Assembly (NCBI GenBank): GCA_029880105.1
Contig: JAOUPA010000029.1
Location: 1 to 16,787, forward strand
Length of the DNA: 16,787 nt
Direction of reading: 5' to 3'
From: Gammaproteobacteria bacterium
Lineage (GTDB): Bacteria > Pseudomonadota > Gammaproteobacteria > SZUA-229
In this document: piece after piece, positions 1 to 6,345 of the stretch
How positions within the stretch are numbered: position 1 is the stretch's first letter
How the letters are laid out: each line of letters opens with the position of its first letter
Translations under genes and position numbers: made by a program
Notes under the pieces: model-generated
What the model saw: only the letters and a program-made list of their open reading frames with translations
Told to the model about the DNA's origin: nothing
Databases searched by the model: none

Positions 1-1
1 T

Positions 2-127
2 GTTTCGTGCGCTATCGAAGCGCCTGAAACGGATACTTCTGGCTATATAGCAATTATTGATATTGAAAAAGCAAAATCCTGGCTATTAATATCATTTTCA
101 TTAAAAAGGTATGATAGTAAAGCATGA
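2..127 (+). CDS. Possible C-terminal end of an upstream ORF, cut by the window edge
   Basis: The frame is open from base 2 to a TGA at 125-127, giving about 41 residues that end in ...LKRYDSKA. The tail is mildly hydrophobic in the middle (a WLLISFSL segment) and charged at the end. No family is recognised. It ends 23 bases before the next start codon in the same direction, so the two could be cotranscribed. A 41-codon open run in AT-rich DNA can occur by chance, so this is only a possible gene end; the start lies outside the window. Confidence 0.3.
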   Translation, partial: VSCAIEAPETDTSGYIAIIDIEKAKSWLLISFSLKRYDSKA

Positions 128-150
128 GATTTATTAAATGAGGCAATAAA

Positions 151-375
151 ATGGACATGGATATAAAATCGGCATTGAAGTCAGCACCCTTATTAATACG
201 TGAATATATAAAAGAGCTTAAAGCAGAGAATAGAAAGCTTCAAAAGAGTATTGCAAAGCTTGAAAGCAGCAAAACTTCTAATGATCACAAAATTACTGAA
301 TTAAAGAAGGAACTCAATAAATGCCTTAAGAAAGGACATTTAACTGTCACTGTTAATAGAGATGCTAAACAATAA
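151..375 (+). CDS. Small coiled-coil protein, unknown function
   Basis: A 74-residue protein. A GAGG ribosome binding site at 140-143 sits 7 bases before the ATG, which supports this start. Residues of about 18-60 are rich in Lys, Glu and Leu with heptad-like spacing (LKAENRKLQKSIAKLESS, then ITELKKELNKCLKK), so a coiled coil is expected. There is no signal peptide or membrane segment. The stop codon abuts the attC-like segment starting at 376. Its small size, AT-rich composition and lack of a recognised family are typical of integron cassette ORFs. Function unknown; no partner can be named. Confidence 0.6.
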   Translation: MDMDIKSALKSAPLLIREYIKELKAENRKLQKSIAKLESSKTSNDHKITELKKELNKCLKKGHLTVTVNRDAKQ

Positions 376-457
376 ACATAACAAGGCAATCAACTTTGCG
401 CACAAAAATCGGCACACGGACTCTCCTTTTGTCGATCCGGTTATCACAACGTTATAT
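376..457 (+). other. Integron attC-like recombination site (candidate)
   Basis: The segment is bounded by acataac (376-382) and gttatat (451-457). These resemble the attC core boxes RYYYAAC and GTTRRRY, with one mismatch to consensus in each, and they are near-complementary to each other. Inside, aatcaac (388-394) can pair with gttat (440-444) leaving one unpaired C, like the extrahelical bases of attC folds. An inner stem acaaaa (402-407) / ttttgt (427-432) closes the loop. The length of 82 bp is normal for attC. It lies exactly between two short ORFs, beginning at the stop of one and ending 12 bases before the start of the next. No integrase is in the window and no second site was found, so it is a candidate only. 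Confidence 0.45.
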
Positions 458-469
458 GCGAAATAAATA

Positions 470-721
470 GTGACAAACACAAGAAATAAATCTGCTATTT
501 TAATTATTAGTTCAATAATAATGTTACTAATTGCTGGCTGGTTCTTTCTTTGGGTTTTATCTTCGGCATCCCTTGCTCCCGGAAATTGTCAGGGTGGCTG
601 GATGAAATTATGGGAAACACCCGGGTGCAGAAACCCAGTCTTTGCTCAATCAGGCTTTCTTTTAACCTTAACTGCTTCAGTTGTTTTGTTTGCTATGGGC
701 ATCCGTAGACCAAAAAAGTAA
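470..721 (+). CDS. Small membrane protein with two predicted helices, unknown function
   Basis: An 83-residue protein with a GTG start; an in-frame TAA at 464-466 prevents an earlier start. No clear ribosome binding site is visible, as is common in cassette ORFs. Two hydrophobic segments are predicted, about residues 8-31 (ILIISSIIMLLIAGWFFLWVL) and about 61-77. The loop between them contains two cysteines (CQGGW and PGCRNP) that could form a disulfide. It ends in a basic tail, RRPKK. It follows the attC-like segment by 12 bases and is AT-rich like the ORF at 151. No family recognised. It could be the last cassette of an array, or an ordinary small membrane protein. Confidence 0.55.
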   Translation: MTNTRNKSAILIISSIIMLLIAGWFFLWVLSSASLAPGNCQGGWMKLWETPGCRNPVFAQSGFLLTLTASVVLFAMGIRRPKK

Positions 722-751
722 ATAGAAATAAATAGAAAAATTATGAAACTT

Positions 752-786
752 AAGGGGTCAGAGCCTTTAAAAAATCACTACCCCTT
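752..786 (+). repeat. Inverted-repeat element with GGGGTCAGAGCC core
   Basis: aaggggt (752-758) and acccctt (780-786) are perfect inverted copies 21 bases apart. The left half contains GGGGTCAGAGCC followed by an A/T-rich stretch. From memory, similar GGGGTCAGAG...CTTT motifs flank REP-associated tyrosine transposase (RAYT) genes in many gammaproteobacteria; no such transposase is present here. It lies in the 194-bp gap between the small membrane ORF and the binding-protein gene, at the boundary between AT-rich and core-like DNA. Confidence 0.3.
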
Positions 787-915
787 CTATTGGTCCCCAC
801 CTACCTGTTCAATAAAAATTCGGGAATAAATCCCCAGCTCCATCCGTCTATCCCTACCTGACATAGAAACAGGCCCTAATCATCTCGATTTTTATTTCCA
901 GGAAAAGGAGACAAT

Positions 916-1884
916 ATGAAAATATCTTCAATGACGGTTTTTACACTTACCGCGCTATGTGCGCTGATTAACCCGGCATTTGCCGAAGAGAAGGATGACG
1001 GCCAGGGGCATGATTACCGTACTTTTCATGTTGATGGCAATATTCAATACGGCAAGATTGGCGACTCCTACACCTCCGATCTGGTGATGTATTTAGCCGG
1101 TAACCAGTTCATGGTAATGGCAGACCTGATTAAAGATTTCCAGTCTAAAAATAGCGATATCAAGACTGTTTATGTTGAAACCATTCCACCCGGCCAGATC
1201 CTGAAAAAACAGCTGCTCGAACAGGGTGAGATTGAAGGCCAGAAGACGGCGATGAACCCGGACCTGTATGCCAGTGTCGATGTTAATCACCTGAAAAAAC
1301 TCAACAGCAAAGGCCTGATGAATGAACACATGATCTACGTTCACAATAAACTTGAACTGATGGTTGCCAGGGGTAATCCCAAAAACATCAAGGGCGCGGA
1401 AGACCTCGGGCGCGATGACCTGGTGCAGTCTCACCCCAACCCACTAACTGAAGGCATCTTCAAGTTCTACGGTAGCGAAATGCTCAAGGACCTGGGCCTG
1501 CATGACAAGGTCACCGGCGGACAGCAGTGCAAGAGCTGCTGGGCCGTTCCCGGCAAGACCTGGTTTACTTCACGCCACCACAGGGAGACACCACAACGCA
1601 TTGAAGACGGCGAGGCTGATGTCGGTATCGTCTGGACCACCGAAGTGGCCCATGCAAAAAATGAAGGCCGTGCCGTTGATGGTGTTGCCATTGCTGCCCC
1701 GTATAACAAGCAGGAAAAAGTAGCCTATGCGATTGGCCCAATGACCAATGGCCGCAATAAAGACAACGCCCAGCGCTTTTTGAAATACCTTGCTACCAAA
1801 GAGGCACAGAACATTTATGCCAGTTATAGCTTTATCCCTGCGACGGATGAAGAACTGACCATCAAACCACTGGCCGCGAAATAA
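916..1884 (+). CDS. Periplasmic substrate-binding protein, ModA-like (orphan)
   Basis: A 322-residue protein. AAGGAG at 905-910 lies 5 bases before the ATG. Residues 1-23 form a signal peptide ending AFA, so export to the periplasm is expected. From about residue 50 the protein reads as a type 2 periplasmic binding fold of the molybdate/sulfate kind. The later segment RIEDGEADVGIVWTTEVAHA (about 228-247) matches the ModA-type hinge region, and LATKEAQNIYASYSFIPA resembles the usual C-terminal lobe. Most family members deliver an oxyanion to an ABC permease, but no permease or ATPase gene adjoins it. Unusually, Cys205 and Cys208 (QCKSCW) interrupt the region before the hinge. This is not a haem site because no His follows. 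The ligand cannot be assigned. A terminator follows directly, so it is probably monocistronic. Confidence 0.75.
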   Translation: MKISSMTVFTLTALCALINPAFAEEKDDGQGHDYRTFHVDGNIQYGKIGDSYTSDLVMYLAGNQFMVMADLIKDFQSKNSDIKTVYVETIPPGQILKKQLLEQGEIEGQKTAMNPDLYASVDVNHLKKLNSKGLMNEHMIYVHNKLELMVARGNPKNIKGAEDLGRDDLVQSHPNPLTEGIFKFYGSEMLKDLGLHDKVTGGQQCKSCWAVPGKTWFTSRHHRETPQRIEDGEADVGIVWTTEVAHAKNEGRAVDGVAIAAPYNKQEKVAYAIGPMTNGRNKDNAQRFLKYLATKEAQNIYASYSFIPATDEELTIKPLAAK

Positions 1885-1921
1885 TATAACCCGGCAACTC
1901 TACGATTTTCTCCTTTGAAAT

Positions 1922-1957
1922 CGGTTAGCCTGGCTCTCAGGCTAACCGGCTTTTTTT
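1922..1957 (+). terminator. Intrinsic terminator of the binding-protein gene
   Basis: A perfect 11-bp stem, cggttagcctg (1922-1932) / caggctaaccg (1938-1948), has a 5-base loop and is followed by GC and seven T. It begins 37 bases after the stop codon at 1884. Confidence 0.92.
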
Positions 1958-2145
1958 ATTCCTGTGTAACTGAATTAAATAAGAGATATTGATTTTAGGT
2001 TTCTTCAGGCGTCTATTTTTTTACTGAATACCTCTTAATGCTTTCCCCAGTTTATCCGTGTTTTTTATTACTGCTCATAGCACTATCATGATGACTATCA
2101 TGCCTGATAATAATTTTTTACACGGCCATTCGAGCGTATTGCAGT

Positions 2146-2844
2146 ATGAGAATCTGGGACATTGACCCGGGTTACCTGAACCGCCAGAGCCTGCTCGGTG
2201 AACACCGCGAGCTGCACGGCATCGTCTCTATTATTGCTAATAACAAAAAAGGTTACTCAAGTCACCCGGAGACTCTGCGCTGGGTGGGTTACGGCTGGGC
2301 GTTAAGACAGCGGCACAAACTGCTGGCTGCTGAAATGGATTTGCGCGGTTATATTGACCGCTCGCCGGTTTTATTAAGGTCAAAACCTGAGGCATGGCCG
2401 GAGAGATATATTGATGCGCCGGCAACACAGTTATCCATTCTTTCAGAAAAATATAAAACCCTGGAGCCAGGTAGAATCCCGCTACCAAAAAATGCCCAGC
2501 AACTCTGGGCACAGCATAAATATTCTGTGATGGCACGCGACATTCCATCTTACAAGCGTTTTGGCAAATGGGTAACCAGCCGACAGGGTTCAAAAGACAG
2601 TCACCAGGTTGCACTTGAACTCAATGCGATTTTGCGTCAACCACCGAATCCAAAGCTCATTGAAAATGTTTTGCTACACATGTGGGGTTATGTCTCTGGA
2701 TACGCCGATTTTTCTGGAAAAGAGATTCAGGACATGCCGCACGATAAATTGCTAAGCCATATTCGACGGCTGGCTCTCGACAACAACGTCACTTATCTCA
2801 CTGAATCAACTGTCCTTGGAGAACTGGGTGCGTGGAAGTATTAA
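2146..2844 (+). CDS. Pyrimidine-dimer glycosylase-like domain fused to DUF1722
   Basis: A 232-residue protein. Residues 1 to about 75 (MRIWDIDPGYLNRQ..., GEHREL..., GYSSHPETLRW) look like the Pyr_excise family, which includes T4 endonuclease V. The T4 motif EYREL with catalytic Glu23 aligns to EHREL here, making Glu22 the likely equivalent. Residues of about 118-230 (LWAQHKYSVMARD, NVLLHMWGYVSGY) match DUF1722, the domain of E. coli YbgA, whose gene lies beside the photolyase gene. A role in repair of UV damage in the cytoplasm is therefore inferred, not shown. The start is fixed by the N-terminal motif; the ribosome binding site is weak. The preceding 188 bases hold a 9-base direct repeat (actatcatg at 2082 and 2094) and no gene. 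Confidence 0.75.
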   Translation: MRIWDIDPGYLNRQSLLGEHRELHGIVSIIANNKKGYSSHPETLRWVGYGWALRQRHKLLAAEMDLRGYIDRSPVLLRSKPEAWPERYIDAPATQLSILSEKYKTLEPGRIPLPKNAQQLWAQHKYSVMARDIPSYKRFGKWVTSRQGSKDSHQVALELNAILRQPPNPKLIENVLLHMWGYVSGYADFSGKEIQDMPHDKLLSHIRRLALDNNVTYLTESTVLGELGAWKY

Positions 2845-2871
2845 ATAATACATTCTTGATGGAAATTTCTG

Positions 2872-2900
2872 TTGACAACTTTTGTGAAAACCTCGATTAT
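2872..2900 (+). promoter_or_regulatory. Predicted sigma-70 promoter of the EamA leader
   Basis: TTGACA (2872-2877) is a perfect -35 box. A 17-base spacer leads to GATTAT (2895-2900), which matches four of six -10 positions. Transcription would start near 2906-2908, giving a leader of roughly 140 bases up to the terminator at 3019-3048. Confidence 0.55.
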
Positions 2901-3018
2901 CTAACCATGATTAAATTTAACGCCCACATAGCGAAACGATGCATGGTTGCACTGCCAGTCTGGCAGCGTTTGCGGTGGCCGTCTGTTATTTAATAATTAC
3001 AGAACCCAATTTATCCAA
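2901..3018 (+). promoter_or_regulatory. Candidate cis-regulatory leader or small RNA upstream of the EamA gene
   Basis: This stretch lies between a good promoter and an intrinsic terminator that precedes the transporter gene. It has a hairpin ctgcca (2952-2957) / tggcag (2961-2966). The overlapping gcagcg (2963-2968) is complementary to cgctgc (3022-3027) in the 5' arm of the terminator, so an alternative antiterminator fold is possible. A 28-codon ORF runs from ATG 2907 to TAA 2991-2993 and contains two Trp codons (2961 and 2976), but it has no ribosome binding site and would be essentially leaderless. No known riboswitch class was recognised. It may be an attenuator for the transporter or a free small RNA. 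Confidence 0.4.
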
Positions 3019-3048
3019 GGCCGCTGCGTAAAACCAGCGGCCTTTTTT
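3019..3048 (+). terminator. Intrinsic terminator before the EamA gene
   Basis: An 8-bp perfect stem, ggccgctg (3019-3026) / cagcggcc (3035-3042), is followed by six T. It lies 31 bases upstream of the transporter start codon and downstream of the predicted promoter. It therefore terminates the leader rather than the previous gene's distant transcript alone, and is suited to attenuation. Confidence 0.85.
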
Positions 3049-3078
3049 GTTTTTAACACACGATAAGGAGAAGAAGAC

Positions 3079-3984
3079 GTGTCCGTTCCTGCGGCTTATA
3101 TCATCGTTATTCTAGTATGGAGTACTACGCCCCTGGGTATTCAGTGGAGTGGTATCGGTATTGGCTTTGAGTTTGGTGTGGCGTTACGTATGCTGATTGG
3201 CCTGTGTGCGCTGATGCTTATCGCCCGCCTGCAAAAACTGCCTATGCCCTGGGATGCAGTTGCGCGACGCGTTTACCTGACCAGCGGCCTGTCGCTGTTT
3301 CTGACAATGAACTTTGTTTACTGGGCAGCACAGTTTATTCCGTCTGGCTGGATTGCGGTTATTTTCGGGCTTTCACCAGTTCTAACCAGTATTTTTGCTT
3401 CGCTGATTTTACATGAAAGCACTTTTACTTTTGGGCGTGTACTGGGGATGTCGATGGGAATAGTTGGGTTAGGTATTGTTTTCGCTGAAGGCCTGAGTAT
3501 TTCTACCGCTGCCCTGTCGGGCGTTGCTGCGGTAACACTGGGAGTAATTTCTCAATCGCTCGGTGCCGTCATCATCAGGAAGCTGCAACCTAAAATACCA
3601 GCTATATCGATCACTATTGGCAGCCTGTTTGTAGCCACGCCATTATTTTTAGCGTATGCCTTCTATAGTGCAGGCATACCGGAGGTCTGGCCACTGCACT
3701 CGGTCATGGCGATTGTTTATCTGGCGATATTCGGTACTGCGCTCGGCTTTCCACTTTATTATTATCTGATAAAAAATATTAATGTGGAGCGCGTAGCGCT
3801 GATTACCCTGATCACACCAGTGACTGCTTTATTGCTGGGTTCTGCCATCAATGATGAGACCATTGGCCCTCATGTATGGCTGGGTACGTCATTAATTCTT
3901 GGCGGTCTGGCTATCTATGAATACGGCAAATACCTGCCTTTCAGCAAGAAGTGGCAGGTTCGTTGGAACCAGAGGCCATTATAG
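3079..3984 (+). CDS. EamA/DMT-family inner-membrane transporter
   Basis: A 301-residue, strongly hydrophobic protein with about ten membrane helices arranged as two repeated halves, as in the drug/metabolite transporter (EamA, formerly DUF6) family. Helix-edge signatures include VWSTTPLGIQW near the N-terminus, PVLTSIFASLILHE near 94-108 and its second-half counterpart LITPVTALLLGSAINDE near 244-260. It has a GTG start with AAGGAG at 3065-3070, 8 bases away. The family exports or imports amino acids, metabolites or drugs; the substrate here cannot be named. The gene is preceded by its own leader and terminator, which suggests conditional expression. Confidence 0.85.
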   Translation: MSVPAAYIIVILVWSTTPLGIQWSGIGIGFEFGVALRMLIGLCALMLIARLQKLPMPWDAVARRVYLTSGLSLFLTMNFVYWAAQFIPSGWIAVIFGLSPVLTSIFASLILHESTFTFGRVLGMSMGIVGLGIVFAEGLSISTAALSGVAAVTLGVISQSLGAVIIRKLQPKIPAISITIGSLFVATPLFLAYAFYSAGIPEVWPLHSVMAIVYLAIFGTALGFPLYYYLIKNINVERVALITLITPVTALLLGSAINDETIGPHVWLGTSLILGGLAIYEYGKYLPFSKKWQVRWNQRPL

Positions 3985-4012
3985 CCAGTAAATAAAAAGG
4001 TGATTATCTAAT

Positions 4013-4053
4013 GTGGTTGCGGTATGTTCTATCTATAGACATACCGTAACCAC
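4013..4053 (+). repeat. Long inverted repeat / RNA hairpin in the leader of the lipoprotein gene
   Basis: gtggttgcggtatgt (4013-4027) and acataccgtaaccac (4039-4053) form a 15-bp stem with a single G-U pair. The 11-base loop is itself partly pairable (ctat/atag). There is no T-run after it, so it is not a standard terminator. It lies 29 bases after the transporter stop and 23 bases before the ATG at 4076, and may affect RNA stability, translation of the lipoprotein, or bind a dimeric protein as DNA. Confidence 0.6.
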
Positions 4054-4075
4054 TATATCTGAAATGGGTAACTGC

Positions 4076-4447
4076 ATGCGTTTGATTCTAATCCTGATTT
4101 TCTCCAGCCTGTCCGTGATTGCCTGCTCTACCCTGAGCAAATCACCGGAGACACTACGACACAATTACCTGGCGATTACCCAGCCTGGAATCAGCATGGA
4201 TGAAGCCGTGCCATTGATTAAAAGGAAAATTCAACCTGAAGGTTCATTGATGGTGCGTGAAGGTGTTCCCTGCCTGGAGAGGGAAGAGGCGCATCGGCAG
4301 AAGGGCGTGCATTCCATCAAGGTTAATCTCGGCTGGTATTACTGGGGGACGGTTAATACCCCGGTCTATGGTGAGTGGTGTTTCAACGACAACAAGCAGT
4401 TAATCGATATTATTGTCTACAAGGCAATTGACGATTCAGGTCACTAA
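4076..4447 (+). CDS. Small hypothetical lipoprotein
   Basis: A 123-residue protein from the ATG at 4076. A signal sequence of mostly Leu and Ile leads to the lipobox SVIAC, with Cys17 as the lipidation site, so membrane anchoring facing the periplasm is expected. The mature part has Cys66 and Cys102, which may form a disulfide, and a segment ISMDEAVPLIK that loosely recalls SmpA/BamE-like small lipoproteins. The family is not recognised. A longer reading from GTG 4013 is possible but would place a 21-residue extension before the signal sequence and would start inside the hairpin, so 4076 is preferred (ATG 4064 is a further option). No strong ribosome binding site is visible. Confidence 0.65.
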   Translation: MRLILILIFSSLSVIACSTLSKSPETLRHNYLAITQPGISMDEAVPLIKRKIQPEGSLMVREGVPCLEREEAHRQKGVHSIKVNLGWYYWGTVNTPVYGEWCFNDNKQLIDIIVYKAIDDSGH

Positions 4448-4472
4448 CTAATACAGTATTTAGTGCAGCCCA

Positions 4473-5018
4473 CTACCACTGTGGCAGCTGTCGCAAAATC
4501 AGGGTATTGCCACGCTGGGTAAATTCAATTTTTTTCAGGAAGGACATACCTAGAAGGACGACATCGGTATCATCATTGGGATTGATTACTGCATTAACCT
4601 CATGCATTTCGATACCGTCGATAGCGACACTATCGAGCACCGCTGCATAACCAATAGCAACACCATTCGCCGTTTGCAGCTGCATCACCGCACCGCGTTT
4701 TAACTGTAGTTGCTGCGCAATATGTTCTGGCACCGCTACGCCGGTAGCGCCAGTATCCAGCATGAACACCACCTGCTGTCCATTGATCGTACCATCGGTA
4801 ACGTAGTGGCCATAACGATTACGTTGTAGCTCAACTTCGCGGATACCGTTTGCACCATATTGTGTGCTTAGATTCTGGTTGGGGTTGGTCTGTCTATCCA
4901 TCACACCTTCAAAGAAGGCGGTCAGCAAAACCAGGAAGACAATCCACATCGCCACTACCATAAACAGGCCGATGCGTTTCTGTTCTTTTACTTCCGGGTT
5001 ATTGTCCATGGCATACAA
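4473..5018 (-). CDS. Membrane-anchored retropepsin-like aspartic protease
   Basis: A 181-residue protein. A cytoplasmic N-terminus of about 15 residues is followed by one membrane helix (about 17-37, LFMVVAMWIVFLVLLTAFFEG). The remainder is a single retropepsin domain: FMLDTGATGVAVP (about 85-97) carries the catalytic DTG at 88-90, and VVLLGMSFLKKIEF (about 153-166) is the matching C-terminal flap region of the TIGR02281-type clan AA bacterial family. Retropepsins act as homodimers because each chain supplies one Asp. The substrate is unknown; the domain would lie in the periplasm. It follows rho by 65 bases in the same direction, so cotranscription is possible. A start at the second Met (residue 4) is equally possible. 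Confidence 0.85.
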   Translation of the reverse strand: MYAMDNNPEVKEQKRIGLFMVVAMWIVFLVLLTAFFEGVMDRQTNPNQNLSTQYGANGIREVELQRNRYGHYVTDGTINGQQVVFMLDTGATGVAVPEHIAQQLQLKRGAVMQLQTANGVAIGYAAVLDSVAIDGIEMHEVNAVINPNDDTDVVLLGMSFLKKIEFTQRGNTLILRQLPQW

Positions 5019-5083
5019 TTTTTTCGGGGTTTAATCCTGTAGCCTCATCCCTGAAGCACAGGCAGGCTTACTGAATGAGCCAG

Positions 5084-6340
5084 TTAGCCCTTCATCATAT
5101 CGAAGAATTCATTGTTGGTTTTGGTAGACTGCATTTTGCTCATCAGGAATTCAATCGCACCAATCTCATCCATAGGCTGCAGAAGTTTACGCAAAATCCA
5201 CATCTTCTGTAGCTCGTCCGGCTTGGTCAGTAATTCTTCGCGACGTGTGCCTGAACGATTAATATTGATTGCAGGGAAGATACGCTTCTCGGTAATACGA
5301 CGATCAAGGTGAATTTCCATGTTACCGGTACCCTTGAACTCTTCGTAAATCACTTCGTCCATTTTTGAACCGGTATCAACCAGTGCAGTTGCGATGATTG
5401 TAATACTGCCGCCCTCTTCGATGTTACGTGCAGCACCGAAGAAACGTTTTGGACGATGTAGAGCATGTGCATCAACACCACCGGTGAGCACTTTACCCGA
5501 TGAAGGGATCACGGTGTTGTAGGCACGTGCCAGACGGGTAATCGAATCCAGCAGAATTACCACATCGCGTTTATGCTCGGCCAGGCGTTTGGCCTTTTCG
5601 ATAACCATTTCTGCTACCTGGACGTGACGGCTGGCTGGCTCATCGAAGGTACTGGAGACAACTTCGCCGCGTACGCTGCGCTGCATCTCGGTCACCTCCT
5701 CAGGGCGCTCATCGATCAGCAATACAATGAGGTAACACTCAGGGTAATTGGCTGCAATCGATTGGGCGATATTGCTCATCAACATGGTCTTACCGGCTTT
5801 TGGTGGTGATACCAGCAGGCCACGCTGCCCCTTACCAATAGGTGCAACCATATCAATAATACGGGCGGTGATATCTTCAGTACTGCCGTTACCACGTTCC
5901 ATAATCATGCGTTGATCAGGGTGTAACGGTGTCAGGTTTTCAAAAGCAATTTTATTGCGTGACTGATCTGATGCCTCAAAATTGATCTGGTCGACCTTGA
6001 GCAGTGCAAAATAACGCTCGCCTTCTTTCGGTGGGCGAATCTTGCCAGAAATGGTATCGCCTGTACGCATGCTGAATCGGCGAATCTGGCTCGGTGAAAC
6101 ATAAATATCATCCGGCCCTGCTAAATACGAACTGTCTGCCGCTCGAAGGAACCCAAAACCATCCTGTAAAATTTCAAGCACACCATCACCAAAGATATCT
6201 TCACCATTTTTGGCGTGTGCTTTAAGTATGGCAAAAATAATTTCCTGTTTTTTAGATCGCGCCACATTTTCCAGTTTCATGGATGAGGCGATGTCGAGAA
6301 GTTCCTGAACAGGTTTTAGTTTGAGTTCTGTAAGATTCAT
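5084..6340 (-). CDS. rho: Transcription termination factor Rho
   Basis: A 418-residue protein, essentially the length of E. coli Rho. Rho is a homohexameric RNA helicase that loads on C-rich untranslated RNA and pulls transcripts from RNA polymerase. Visible parts are the N-terminal Rho_N helical region (1 to about 47), the RNA-binding cold-shock domain with RNP1 DGFGFLR (60-66), Walker A SPPKAGKT (178-185), Walker B VVILLDS (260-266) and the Q-loop LTGGVDAHALHRPKRFFG (285-302) that contacts RNA in the central pore. All key parts are intact. It lies downstream of trxA in the same direction, as in E. coli. Its 178-base leader is C-rich and structured, compatible with autoregulation. Confidence 0.98.
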   Translation of the reverse strand: MNLTELKLKPVQELLDIASSMKLENVARSKKQEIIFAILKAHAKNGEDIFGDGVLEILQDGFGFLRAADSSYLAGPDDIYVSPSQIRRFSMRTGDTISGKIRPPKEGERYFALLKVDQINFEASDQSRNKIAFENLTPLHPDQRMIMERGNGSTEDITARIIDMVAPIGKGQRGLLVSPPKAGKTMLMSNIAQSIAANYPECYLIVLLIDERPEEVTEMQRSVRGEVVSSTFDEPASRHVQVAEMVIEKAKRLAEHKRDVVILLDSITRLARAYNTVIPSSGKVLTGGVDAHALHRPKRFFGAARNIEEGGSITIIATALVDTGSKMDEVIYEEFKGTGNMEIHLDRRITEKRIFPAININRSGTRREELLTKPDELQKMWILRKLLQPMDEIGAIEFLMSKMQSTKTNNEFFDMMKG

Positions 6341-6345
6341 AAGAG

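Noticed and set aside
1093..1434. Minus-strand ORF of 113 codons opposite the binding-protein gene
   Set aside because: It lies wholly within a clear gene on the other strand and has no recognisable domain; the same holds for the many short ORFs antisense to rho, rhlB, purK, ychF and ispE.
1528..1539. CKSCW as a c-type haem binding site in the periplasmic binding protein
   Set aside because: The haem motif needs CxxCH; here Trp follows the second Cys, so covalent haem attachment is not expected.
2081..2102. Direct repeat actatcatg x2 as an operator or iteron
   Set aside because: Two 9-base copies in AT-rich DNA are weak evidence; no third copy or dyad supports a binding site.
4013..4075. 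Longer start (GTG 4013) for the lipoprotein gene
   Set aside because: It would add 21 residues before a well-formed signal sequence and begin inside a strong hairpin.
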